From Gymnorhina tibicen (lineage: Eukaryota; Chordata; Aves; Passeriformes; Artamidae), in the NCBI GenBank assembly GCA_013399875.1, contig VXAZ01005695.1, forward strand, positions 496,001 through 560,000: a stretch of DNA of 64,000 bases. Reading direction: 5' to 3'. Shown here piece by piece: positions 38,649 through 51,790 of the stretch. The notes below the pieces were generated by a model that searched no databases, was not told where the DNA came from, and saw only the letters and a program-made list of their open reading frames with translations. How positions within the stretch are numbered: the first letter of the stretch is position 1; every line of letters starts with the position of its first letter. The position numbers were made by a program, and so were the translations under genes.

Positions 38649-39560
38649 CTGCACACCATAGAAAAGAGAAAAAAATGTAAACTACCTTCTCAAGAATCTC
38701 CTTGTATGTATTCCGTTTTCTTGCACACAAATCATCTTTAATGCAGACTTTTTTTTGGCTTGGATTTACATATATAATAAATAATAGTACTTAAAGCATA
38801 AACATCAATAGCTTACTCAAAGTGAGAAAACCAGCACTACCAGTGTTAGGGATATGTACACATAAAAAAGATGCAGCAACTTGCATTTTGATTTTGTTTA
38901 TTACAATTTTTTGTCAAGAAAAATGCTTGTTTTCACAAAATTGCTTGTGTAACTGAATACACACACCACCTTTCCGCAAATTCTCAGCCAACATTGAAAC
39001 TCTGCAAAAAAAGAGTCAATAAGAGCCTTTACAGAAAGGAAAGAATATAATGCATGACTCCCCACAGCCTCAATTAAAAAACCCCCACAGTCTAAGACAG
39101 TGAGTTCTTTTCATAAAGACAAGCCTACTTTACGCTAGTGCTCTGCCCAAAGCTCAGGACAAACATTTTTCATGTAAATATGGTCATGAATATTCTTTAG
39201 AGGATGAGTTAGGCAAAATAAGGCAAATTTTTTAACTCCGACAATACTGGCAGCCTCCATACTGTGAGCTCTCAGGATTTTCCTAAGCTTTACAATGCAT
39301 CTTATTTTCTTTAAATCTCACTTTCTAAGACCCAGGACAAGATAGGGCCACTTTTTTTTCCTAAAAATAAACTTCTAGTTTTCTTACGTTTGTGAAGCAA
39401 AACTTACATGGAAAATGTTAAAGCTCAAAATAGGAGAAAAACTATCTCAGTACCCAGAAATGTTAGCATATGCATCAAACCATGCACACTAAAACCCAAT
39501 TTATGAAGCACTATCTCCATTAAACCTGCATTAAAAATCTGATGAAACATTGGTGAGGCT

Positions 39561-39614
39561 TTTTTTCTAATAGTACAGAATCAGTAGTTTTTTCTAATAG
39601 TACAGTATCAATTG
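39561..39614. repeat. 27-bp tandem duplication (two copies)
   Basis: Two adjacent 27-bp units, each beginning TTTTTTCTAATAGTACAG. They differ at about three positions, so the duplication is fairly recent. Confidence 0.9.
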
Positions 39615-39734
39615 TAGCAGAACATAATTACAGAGCTGTACAATTCAGAAGTAAATGGGTTAATGTAACACAAAGGTATCAATTATACTGAAAAAGTGTG
39701 GCAAGTAGTAGTAGGCAGTTATCTTTTCACATAA

Positions 39735-39800
39735 GCTTTGCAATTTTATTACAAATTAATAAATTAAATAATTAAATAAATAACAAAATAAATTTAAATC
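39735..39800. repeat. AAAT-rich low-complexity stretch
   Basis: Repeated AATAAATTAAATAATTAAAT-like units in A/T-only sequence. Confidence 0.6.
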
Positions 39801-42800
39801 TAAAACAGAAATCCTGGTTACTGGAAGATCCCAGCAACCAAATTCCACAGAATTACAGTAGTTCTATAATACCAAGAATCATAGTTCCTAAAACAATATA
39901 CACTACATTTACTCTGTGGTATACAATGTAATTATGCAGCAATCTGAATTTAATAATAAATTCAAATACATTCAGAAAGCTTGACACACAATTCAATGTA
40001 CTTTCCAAAAAACAGTAAAAACATATGCCTCAAAAGACAAATCAGCAAAACTATAAATGGGAAATTCATTTTAAAAATATGAGTTTATTGTATATAACAA
40101 AATTTTAGAACCAGCTGAATCCCAAATGGCAAAGGACCCACCAGCCTGGGGTGACACAAGCAAAGCCTGATAAGCACAATGGGAAAACGGCCATCAAGAA
40201 ATACATGACAATAAATCATCTGCCTAGCACAGGCTTGGAGCTGGAACACACACTGTGAGGAACTCCTGTACACAGACTAGTCCATGTGAGCTGAAGGTTT
40301 TAAATGTCAGTAATAAACCTTAGAAATAAATCTGCAGTTAAAGGCAAAGCCAGTGTCAAGCATAAAGGGGTAACACGCAAGTAAGAGCACATCCATTGTG
40401 GCAGGATGTGCAGGAAACCAGAAAAAGGAAGCAGAAGGTAACAGAGGATTGATAAAATATATGCTACAATCATTACCTTTTATAAGATACTTATATGCCA
40501 AAGTAAAAGAATCCTGCATCTTTAAGAGACACTGCCTGTTGTCAGCAATACTTAATGAAAGGTTTAATATGTATGTGATATGACAAGTGGGAGACAGACC
40601 TCCCAATGAGTGCAGCATAAAGTCAGCCTACAGGCAAAGTCAACAGAAAATCTCACATTTTTAGCAGACTCCTGAAAAGAAAAATACGGTGTTACTGTAG
40701 CACATCATTCTAATAACTTCACATGGTTTCTTGATTACTGAAAAAAAATAGCTACAACTAGGAGGTTCAGTACAATTAAGTCAAGCTTTGAACTGAAAGC
40801 CTCTTTTCCCTTCAATTAAGTCAACACTAGCACAATCCCATAAAATTCTTCAGTAAGGCCGCACAAGTAGTAAACATTTTTCCAGTTGTCTTTTGATAGC
40901 TTGTATCTAGGATATTAAAAAAAAAACAAAACAAGCAAATGAAATAAACCCAGTAGAAGTACTCAGATAAGCAGTTACATTATTTGCCTTTCAATCTGAC
41001 TGTCACGTAACTTCGGCTTCCTAAGACACTTCTGTTACGCTAAATTACTGAAATGTACTGCTGTGTTTGTTACTCAGCCACTATATTTATGGGCAATTTA
41101 ATCACCTATGTAAAGTTGTTTCCCGTGTAACAGCTTTCTTCAAAATCAATACCTAGTAAAAAAAGTTTCTCAGATTTGACCCCTGTTTCCATGCCAGGAA
41201 GTAAGAATCCTCCCCAGTTTTTAAGGAAGTTCTCACTGATTTGAGGATCAAGCTTGAAACTGGCAGCAGACTCCTCACACGCCTAAAAAAAAAAAATTAA
41301 TTGCTATTCTGTCTCCGTCAAAATGCAATGCTCAAGTTTGCTGGATTTCATTAAGATTGTGGAGAACTTTCTCTTCTTCCCCTCCCCTTTTCTCCTTTTA
41401 ATTAAATTTGCATTTCAGAAAAAAAACAGACCTTAGTCCCATAGCATACTAGGGTTTCCTTTCCAGATCTCAGTTCTGGCCAGAGTTATCTATTCTATCT
41501 ATCTAGTAACGGATTTGAAAAATAAGTATTGGACCCAACACCGTGTAATCTTTAACACTGGAGCATTTCCTGAGTCATGGTGTCATTTGCCAGGCTCAGC
41601 TTGGGCAAAAAATTTCCTTCTTTCACAAATTCCCACTCTCTTCTGAAAGAACAAAAGACAGGGAGGCTGCAGCAGGCAGAGGAGGACAACGAATGGAAGG
41701 CAGCAGAGCACAGCGATGCTTGGCACTCTCATCCTGTGGATGAGCTTCCTGATGAGACTCCTTGGATGATGACAGCTGCAACAACAGCACTTTCCTTCCC
41801 GCGGGATGGGGGCCTGCAGAAGATAACTGGGGCCTCCTGCTTGGGTTGGCTCTGCTGCCACCTCCTCCCACTTGGAGTGCTAAGCATAAGCTGCTGGAGA
41901 AGCAGGGAGGAGAGGGGTCACTACCCTGGGGCTCTCTCCATCGAAACTCGGGGGCGGGGGGAAACAAGTGGTGAAAAAAGGGAATGTGGTACACTTCTGG
42001 TGAGGTGGAAGAGCACACCCACCCTGGGGACACAGCTGCAAAGAACAGAGGCCAGGTAAAGGCAGGACAGGTGAAATACAGCAGAGTTCAGCAGTAGAGT
42101 TGTGGAGCTGCGGAATGCTCAGTCGTCACGAAAGAACAGGAAAGGGCCTCAAATATCAAAGAGACACAAGAAAAGGATGAAGGACGCAGGACAGTGAAAG
42201 AGGAATGTGGAAGTGAATGAGCACTTTGGGAAGGAGAAGGAGGTGGCAGCCCTTGGCAAAAAATGCTTTTTGGAGATGCACAAACCTTGTGAAACAGTAA
42301 ATTGCATTAGCGAGTCACTCCTAACAATTTGGAGGAGAAAAATTACTAGGAAGAACAGACAATAAATATTCTTGCAATTTAAGCACCTGAAAATGAATTT
42401 TTGCAGCAGTAAAAGACCACCCTGGCAGAATTTTTTCCAAATTCTGCTCTGTGTGTATGCAGTATCCAAACACACCTCAATGTTATTTCCAGTAAAAACT
42501 TTCAGTAACACATTTCAAAAATCCCCCTATAAAATTAACTGAAAAACCCGTACAGGAAACTGATGTTTGAGTTGATGTACATTTTCTGTATGGGACGGAT
42601 CCTAAATATGAACAAGTGGAATGACCTACAATACCACCTAATTCTGACAAGCTTTGTATATTTTTTGTAACTAACTTAAGAAATATTACACCATCTTGCT
42701 ATATAAACTGCACTATTAATTATTTTAGCATTGAGCACTCATGACTCCTAAATGTCTCAGGACACATGAAGGATATATAGAGGCTAACAGGTTGAGTTAG

Positions 42801-43881
42801 CATCATTAATTTAGTATCCCATTATTTTAAATGATACCTGGAAGAAGAAATATTTTTTTTTACTTTTTTTCTTACTGTTTTGAAGGGCATTTTCATTAAG
42901 GCATACCATAAAAATGCAGATCTGACACCCAAGTGAAGAGTTCTATTTTATAAAACTGTATAGGTAACTAATTCTTTCTGCTAGCTGACTCAAAGCAGAT
43001 GCATTGTAAATCCCTAAATGTGGAAATATCTTAAGGGAAAAAGACTCCTCCTTACTACTCTGCTTACTGCCAGTACTGCTGTGGCTCACTTACCCACATT
43101 CCAAAAAAGCTTTACCAATTAGTTTCCCTGTGGCACCACAGCCATTTTCAGTAACATCCCAAAATGAAGAATGAGAGCTGAAGAGTTAGAAACTGCAGTT
43201 ACACAGCACAAAAATAATCAAACAACTTTGGTCTAGTTTGGAATATCAAGGACAAAGTCGATACGACTGTCTTGCAAAATAATCAGCTTATCTAAGAGAC
43301 ACTGTCCTGCATTTCATCCTGAATTGCTGAGTCAGACAAAGGAAACAGATACTTCAAGCCACATCAAAGTTTATGTGACTGTGAAAAATTATTTTTACGT
43401 TATAGCTGCTACAGTAAGTTAATAAATTTTGTCTAACTACTGAAGTATATGTCTGCATGTCTCTCTATTCAAGGTTGACTTGAATGCCTACAGATGTAAA
43501 CATTATCCCAATTTTATCTCAGAAAAAACCTCCAACTCTACTGTACTCGCATAGAGTTTTACATTCACCAAGTGCTTGATGTAACTCTGAGATCAGTCAG
43601 TTTAATTGCTAAGACCAGTATTAGAATATTTCACTAAAACGAAAATAGTGGGCTAGCACTTTCCCATAAACTAAGGCACTTTGGTCTGTAATATCAAACA
43701 CAGTTCCCTCATACAAGTTACTCTTTGCCCAAGAATACATACCCCACTATAGTTTAACTTTTTTTTTTTAATTAAAATAGCTTTTGATATTCAGAAACTT
43801 CCACTAAGAACATACTTCTACTGACCTTCTAATTCCTACTGAGGTTCATAGCAGAAAACCATTTTTAAAAAAAAGAGGTCA

Positions 43882-43970
43882 ACATCATTATTTTTATTTC
43901 AAAAATGGAGAAAGTGAGGCAGAGAACTGCAGTTATTAAATGACACACAGCAGGACCCACGGATAGACTT
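43882..43970 (+). repeat. MIR-like SINE fossil
   Basis: CATCATTATTTTTATTTCA, AAAATGGAGAAAGTGAGGCA, GAGAACTGCAGTTATTAAAT and GACACACAGCAGGACCCA parallel the MIR core through its ACACAGC end. Confidence 0.5.
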
Positions 43971-46054
43971 CAGATGTTAAAGTTATGTGCCACAACTAAG
44001 TGCCTGCTGTAGCTAATAGAAAAAAATAAGTGTACGAGTCCATCTTGTGTTAATCATAACTAAATCATACAGGCCTAATTTCAGTTGAATGTTCTGATAA
44101 GCCATCATCATCTTTTTAAAGAAAAAAATATCCTGTCTTTATCTATATATATACCCAAATGCTCACAAATGCTGAACTATAGAATTATGACATAGAGGTA
44201 TACTCACAGAGGAAACAATGAGGCAAAACACGAAACTGCTGCATACACTGGTTAACACAAAATGCTGTATGTAAGGCATCATTTTTCAATGTACAAGAAG
44301 ACACATATCTGCAAATCAATCTGAAGCAAGCCATATCAAATCAAGGTATGGACAACAACCTTCAGTTATTTCATATCACCTCTGATGTTAAGAATGGAAC
44401 TAAGTCCTTTTAGCATTTTGTCTTTCTTACTGACTAAAAACTTTGTGACATGCTGAGATGAAAGTTTTTACAAAAATGCTAGAATATTCATATTTAACTT
44501 GTGTGCTGCATGTTTTTGAAACAAACAAAAAAAGTTATCTTGAAAGGCTGCTTTGTTTTCAAAAAACATTCGAGCAAAACTAATTTCCTTTAGAGAATAT
44601 GGTGATGTGGGTTCAGAGAAAAAGTTTAATAGGCAGTAAAGATCAAGAAAAAAAGAAAATGTGTAGGCAGCTGTAGTATACAGAAATATTAGCTTTATTT
44701 AAATGCTTACTGGATCATCTCTATGAAAATGTAATGGTGATATTCCTATGATGAGCTGCATAGCACCTCTTCCTTAATTCTACTGTTTTATTGCAAGTAT
44801 GTCTCACTCAAGTATCATTTCCTCCTGTTCACTTTTAGGTCCTGTTTATATATTTAACCATCACACTTACTATTCTGTAAATAAAAGGAAAGTGAGGAAC
44901 TCTAAATTCAACTGGCAGAAAGGACTAAACAGCCAGAAAGCAAGGATATACTATAAGGACTTCAAAACCATATTGCCAGCGAGTATTGAAAACTCGAATG
45001 CTTTTGAAAACGTGAAGTGTTTAGAACACTTTGTTTTATTCATAACAGAATACGGAGAAATATAACATTTGAGTTGCCCAGAGAGCTGTGTTTCCAGTCA
45101 GACACTGCAGGGTGGCCCGACCTGACTTGAAGCAGAGGCTGTTAATGGACACTGTGCTACAAAAGCAGGTATTCAGAAACTCAGTAATACAAACTAGCAG
45201 TTTACAAAGGTTTCTACCAAAGTCCGGTCCCTTTGTCTTTTCCTCCTGAAGTCCCACTAGAAAACTATCTACTTGTCACTGTTACAAATCTGATCATCAG
45301 TCTCACTCTCTTGACCATTCCTGATCAGGTTTTCAAAATGCTAACAAAGGCTTGAGAATTTCAGCTTGTTTGGCTCTCTGACAAATGAATTCAGACACAT
45401 GTTGCAAGGTCAAGGCTGTTTCTTTCCATTTTCTGTATGGAACAAGTACCACTTACAGTTACTCTTATGGATCAAGAGGAGACTACATTCCATTAAAGAA
45501 GTTGTTTGGAGCTCTGAAGAAACTATGAGGCAATTTTCCTAATTTTTTGTTTTCTCTGGCTGAGACCTCCTCAGTCCCATTTTAAAGGCTGTTGTGGCTA
45601 TTCTTTTATGTTAGAAAGATTTTTAGTCTCACTTGTAAAACATAGTAATTCCAAGGATTGGATGAACTACTGAAAACAGACATTCTCAAGAAGATTAGAA
45701 ACAAAATCTTCATATGGATATTTTATCAAGAATTTTTCTAATTCCTTTATTTAATGGACTGCAACTAGAAATCAGAGGAGTGAGGCAACAAATCCCTTCT
45801 TCCAATTTGATCTCAGGAGTCTAGTATTACTTTCAGATGATACTCTATTCTGCAAAAAATTTGTGAAAACTTTAGTGATAAAATAAGAAATACTATGGCT
45901 CAAACCTGGTGTTCTAGAGAATCAACAAGTACAAAGCAGATTTAGTTATGTAGTCTACTGGAATTCCCTACAAAAATTCCACAAGTTGTATAATCAAAGG
46001 TTTTTAAAGAAACTAGGCTATCTAGAAGGGATAAGAGAGAAAATTAAATAGATA

Positions 46055-46335
46055 AATCATAGAACACGCTGAGCTGGAAGGGACCCACAAGGATCATCAA
46101 ATCCAACTCCTGACCTGGCACAGGACACCCCAAGAATCACATCATGTGTGTGAGAACATTGTCCAGATGCTTCTTAGACTCTGTCAGGCTTGGTGCTGTG
46201 ACAACTTCTCTGGAGAGCTGTTTCAGTGCCCAGCCACTCTCTGGGTGAGGAACCTTTTCCTGATATCCACCCTAAACCCCCCAAGCTCAGCTTCCTGCCA
46301 TTTCCTCAAGTCCTGTCACTGGTCTGAGATAGGGT
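46055..46335 (-). mobile_element. CR1 LINE 3' fragment, inverted
   Basis: The plus strand starts AAATCATAGAACACG and GAGCTGGAAGGGACCCACAA, then GATCATCAAATCCAACTCCT, CAGGCTTGGTGCTGTGACAA, GTTTCAGTGCCCAGCCACTC and TTTTCCTGATATCCACCCTA, ending at CTGTCACTGGTC. This is the standard antisense reading of an avian CR1 3' end. It looks younger and better preserved than the copy at 8065. The ORF inside it is non-genic. Confidence 0.93.
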
Positions 46336-49300
46336 GAATTATTTAGGAGAAAAGAAACAGCCATAGCCAAACATGGTAATTTTCACTATGGAAAAAGGCA
46401 GAGCCCTACAGGGACCTGAGCTGCCCAAGCGATTACAGAACATCAATGTGGTGACCAGCTCTGCTCAGTTATCCACAGTAACCACAAAAAGTGCTGACCC
46501 AGGAACTCCCAAATATCCCACCTGACTCAATACAGATAAACACACTTTTCCTACTGGTATTGTTGCCTCATATCTTCACATGTAAACGATAACTGAGCAG
46601 ACTACTTTGCCTAAGAAAACAACATTTCTTTTTATTCTAGAAAAGCGTTAGATCAACGTTCAGTAGGAAGGAACGCACAATAAACAGAAAATATCATCTA
46701 TGTCACTGCATAGACGCATTGTGTACACAGATACTGAGAACACTGCATCCAGCTCCAGTCAGCCAAAAGGCTCAGTTTTAAGCATTCAAACCTGCAAACT
46801 TCTGTTTCACAGTACCATTTATTCAGTATCTGTCCTCCTCGATTCACTCTATGCTCCATGCCAAATGCATTATACATTCTCCAAATCCCAGAGCAGAAAG
46901 CACAGAAAGAAAAAGTTGTAACATGTACTGGTTAAACGATTTTCTTTTCATCATTTTTAAATGATTGCCTATTTACTATAGTCAACTCCAAAGCAAATGG
47001 GTTTTGAAAATCTCCAGGTCCAAACCATCTGGATGTGGACCTCAGAAACAAGCTGCAATGTCAAAACCTCTTCTAAAGGCAATATTATTTGTAGGTTTTT
47101 ATCTCTGCATTATTCTAGGTACGTGTGAATACAATTCTGTAAGTACCACCAGAAGCTGCACTTTACAAGCAGTTTACACAGACGTTACTGATGAAGATAC
47201 CAGAGTCTCCACATATGCAACAAACAAAGTCTAATCACTGTACACAATTCTGCAGAACGGTTTATTAAAAAAACCCTCCAAAGTCCATGCAAACTTCTGC
47301 ACAGAGAGCTTCAGCTAAAGGTCAAAAGGCCATAGAGAGGCATGCCATAGAGAAAATGTGTGTCAATGGACAGACCTCTAGAAGTGAGTGAGGGAAAGGA
47401 TATTTTGACAGAGCAGAAGTCTCAAAGCTATCTTAAATAGTCTAGGTTTGAAAGAATTAGTCATACAGAACCATTCTATAGATAGACAATGTATCTCTAT
47501 CAGATATAATAGGCAGAAAATAGCTGAGGTCTGCTGCAAGGCTGTGAAATCATGGGGAATAGATATTTGCTGAAATACTTGATACCACCCATGAGCCAGC
47601 AGGGAAGAGAGGACCACATACCATCACCTCTGTTAATGCAGAGAATATTATCAGTCATGATCCAAATGTATTACTCTTAGCTAAGCTGTGAGAATGCCTA
47701 ATAATCTCTCTCAAGTTTTCTACTTTGTAAAACAGCAGAGTGAATCTTTACTAAATTTACAAATTATGATTTCTATGACCTTTAGGCAGTTAACTGTGCA
47801 CCACAATATACATAACCACACTGGTAACAGAACTGCATCCTCCCTCTGGATATGACTGGATTGGTAGAGTGCTACCACACCTTTTCTTCGACTGTGACAC
47901 AACATTATAGGAGGATTGGAAACTAATGATCTAGTTAAAATGAGTAATGCCACAAGATATCTCCTTCTAAGTGATTATCAATACAACCTTCAGTTATATA
48001 CTTTTAAAATATGGATTTTAAACTAAAACCAGCAAATTCTCTGAAAACTGCCAAGAAGTTTCTTAATACAGTTCAGCTTCTGCATTTATAAACACCTCAC
48101 TGTTATCTGCCAAAACTGTATTTTGCAATTTCTTACTGCAGTATGCTTCTGGGAATTGCAACAGGATTCTTCCCCTATGGCAACAGGGCACCAAGGGAGC
48201 TATTTTCATTCCTTCTTTAGCAGTTGAACGTTTGTAATGTTGTGACTATGAATACCAACTGGTCTTGCACTTTAAGTTATAAAACTGAATCTTTTCAGCA
48301 GTAGATGCCTCATGTGCCTCCTTTTAAAAGTAATTTGAATAATGTACAGCTGCAGTTTCCGTTTCCTTTTTTCTTAAACATTACAGCTTCTCAGAGGCAA
48401 CTGAAAACACACAGATGATTCCACATAATTTCTGAGGTGCTCAGTTAAAACAATGCACCCACAGGCACAGAGGCTGAGGAAAACAAAGTCATTTAGAAAG
48501 GCAAGCGAGATTTACAGTACAAATTCCACATAAGGTTATGCTTTTCTATAGCAGTAATGTAAGTAAAGGAGAAAACAAAACCGATATATATCTTCTAAAT
48601 AGGAAGTCCTAATTAATTCATATACTACTTTCTATTGCTTAAGGCTTCATGCTCTTTACCAGTGATTCAAGACTGAAATAAACAGCATATAAATGAGTTG
48701 CCAAACAATGAGCTGAATAAAAATAGCCACAGTGTGTTATACTGTTGAAGTCATGACACTGCAAGGTAGGTAAAGTTACACAGGCAGTTCAGCCATAAAC
48801 CTTTTTTTTCTTTTCTTTTTTTAATATGTGCACTTCAACAGAAACTTGACACACAAGGCTCAAGTTGAAAGCAAATGTTTTCTTTAAAGCAAACAACAAC
48901 TTTGAAAAATATGAAATCTATAGTGCTTGGTTACTTAATGGGAAAGATATACAAGTTCTTACATACTATGAACATAAAATGGGCAAATTTCCTAAAGGAC
49001 AGTCAATCTTGGTCCTTTTTGCAGTTGCTACCTGCGCAGGCAATGCTTTCTAAAGTATTTGCAAATTACAGTACACACACATTAAAAAGATATTTCATAA
49101 ATGTGTACTCAGTCTACATAAATAAGGCCATTTACATTTTAGAGGTACACTTATTAATATCATATAAACTTAATTCCAAATTTGAATGAAATGGCACAAG
49201 TCCATTAAAGATAATTTGATTTTGAGATTTACAGTACCACTTTCATAGACTTAACACCTGTCATGTAAAATCAAAAATCCTTCCAACTTACGAAAACTAC

Positions 49301-51749
49301 ATGTAAGAAAGGAGAGAGGACAGATGAGCATCTCCACGTACACTGAAATGGTTGTACCAAGACAGAAACAGGCAAGGACTAACTGACATCTCAAATGTGG
49401 AAATAATTCTATTCACACCTACAACAGGGGAGCCAGCTTCAGAAGGTCTTGGGAATGTATTGCAGTTTCAAGAGATTTCAGAAAGAAGATTTCAAGTAAA
49501 CTACATGATATATTGGAGGTTCTTTTCAAGATATACAGTGTACTATTATCTGAAAAATGCCCCCACAAATACCAAGAAAAAAGATGCCCTGTTGCTGCAT
49601 ATTGTGAAATTCTCTAAAACTCTGACTGAATTTACCTACGAATATATTCAATGCATAGAGCACAATCTGGATTCCTCGCTTCCAGTTTTGTCTGTTACTT
49701 CTCTAACATTCATCTAGGATGCTAGTAAACTCATCAGAATAAATAGCTTTCCTTTGTATAATCTTCCTGTAAATAAACAAAATCTAAAAATAGATAATTA
49801 TCTATTAATCCCAGATTCAGTCATGTCTACATTAAATAAAAAATTGTGCCTTCACTGGTATCAATTTTATGCCTTTCTAGAATACCATCATATTTACTGA
49901 CTACAATGAAGAATTTATATCAGATATTCTCTAATTATTTGGTAATTTCCTAAACTAGTATTTATGCTACTAGAAATGTACAGTCATTCAGACCGAATGC
50001 TACAGATACAGATTAAAGAAGAACCTTAGCTGGGCAGAGAAATGCCCACCACAGGTCTTTTACAGAGATTAAGCAATTAATGTTAAAAATGTCAGAAAAG
50101 CAAGGAACCAACACAAAGCACCAACACGAGTAATACCGGCGGAGGCTGTTGATCATCCTGCCTTTATGACTGAGGGCTTTTTGGAGTATTTTTACAGTAT
50201 TTTTATAAATTAAAAAAACTTTCCATTAATGAAGGTTCCCAGGTAAATGTAATAAATATTCTGAATTACTGAAGTAATTTTCTCAATAATATAATGAATA
50301 TCACTATGGTCACCAACAGACAAATAATAAACATGTCTTTAAAGTCCCTACAGAGGGCAAAAAAATCGAAGGATTAAGTTAAAGGTGATGTTTAAATCTT
50401 CATGGAGCAGTACAGTATAAATTTCATGACGTATTATTTAAAAAAAAAATCAACGAAAGATAACATTCAGAATATCCTAAAAGATACCCAGATTGCCAAA
50501 CTAGTTTATTATAAAAATTACCTTTTTCTTTTCCTGAAACAATGCTGTGAGCCTCCAACACAGCCAGCAGAAAAAGTAACTATTTTTTCACATCAGAAAT
50601 TAATGCACAAAACTGCAAACAAAACCAAAGTTTGTGCAGTTCATTTCTACCAGCAGTGAATGGGGAGATAATTATTTAACATTTACTATTTTTACAAAAT
50701 CATCATTTAGTTGTCGTAGAAGCTATTCTTCTCAATACCATTATGTTTGTGAACTTGGAACATACAATTAAGGTCAGCTGTTAAGATAAATGTTTATAAA
50801 AATTCAGAAGTGCCAAACATGATGCATCCAATAAACTGAAAAACCTAGCATATAACCTCATTTTCTTTTAAACTGAAATACACATTTTTACATGGTGTTA
50901 AGACTTATGAATGGTATCTTCCCACTCATGAGGATCTAAGAAAGGCTAACTAATATTTTTGAATTACAGAAAATCTGTATTATATTAACTATGGGTAATA
51001 TATATTAAAGCATTCATTGTATTATGTAAACATACCTATTTTTAAATCAATTTTTAACCTCTTCCACCTCTGCTAAGCTTTTTAAAAAAAACTGAAACAA
51101 GGTAAATTTTAATTGATTACATACATTTTGATTAATAAATCCAACATTTTGTTTAATTAAGTCAGTGTTTTAAATTCATGCTTAACTAGATGAAGAACAG
51201 AAATTTTACTTTCACTTTTGGGCTTGAGTGAATGGTTCTCCTCATTCATACTATACACAACACTGTCTAGTTGGCTATCACTTAAAAAAAATTATTATTG
51301 TGTTTTAAAAGTACATAAACTTCTCCAATATGGGCACTGGAAAAACACAGGTAAGGAAAACTACAAAACTGCATCTCTTAACTAGGAGAAGTGTAGAAAG
51401 CTGCTGTCATACATTTAGGTCACAGTGGGAGTTTTTAAATATGTTATCTTGAGAAACTGATTTTTAAGTGAAACCAGCTTTCACATTTTTACAGTGTCTT
51501 CTGCTAGAGATGTTACAAATAAACAGAAACATGTAACCTTTCGTATTATTTTGGCAGTAAGCTGAACACTGCAGCTTTATGATTTTGCAAACCTCATTTA
51601 AGATTTTTAGCAAAAAAAGTGTTAAGTAAACTGTATAAAACATCTGCACAAGCATTATAAGAACACTGAGTTTATTTACTAAGCAAATATTACTGCAGAT
51701 GGCTAACAATATATCATGTTGTCTTCAGAATACTAATTTTCTAAGCAGA

Positions 51750-51790
51750 TCCAAAAGATTGGGGATGTGCTCCAAAAGAGTGGTATGTGC
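51750..51790. repeat. ~21-bp tandem duplication (two copies)
   Basis: TCCAAAAGATTGGGGATGTG followed by TCCAAAAGAGTGGTATGTGC. The copies are adjacent and differ by two substitutions and a one-base indel. Confidence 0.8.

Noticed and set aside
38416..38730. Minus-strand 104-aa ORF taken as a whole gene
   Set aside because: Only 38539-38648 is exonic. The methionine and both ends are intron translated in frame.
41577..42059. 160-codon plus-strand ORF, the longest in the window
   Set aside because: Long frames overlap it on the opposite strand, composition is skewed and no family is recognisable. Better explained by local GC content.
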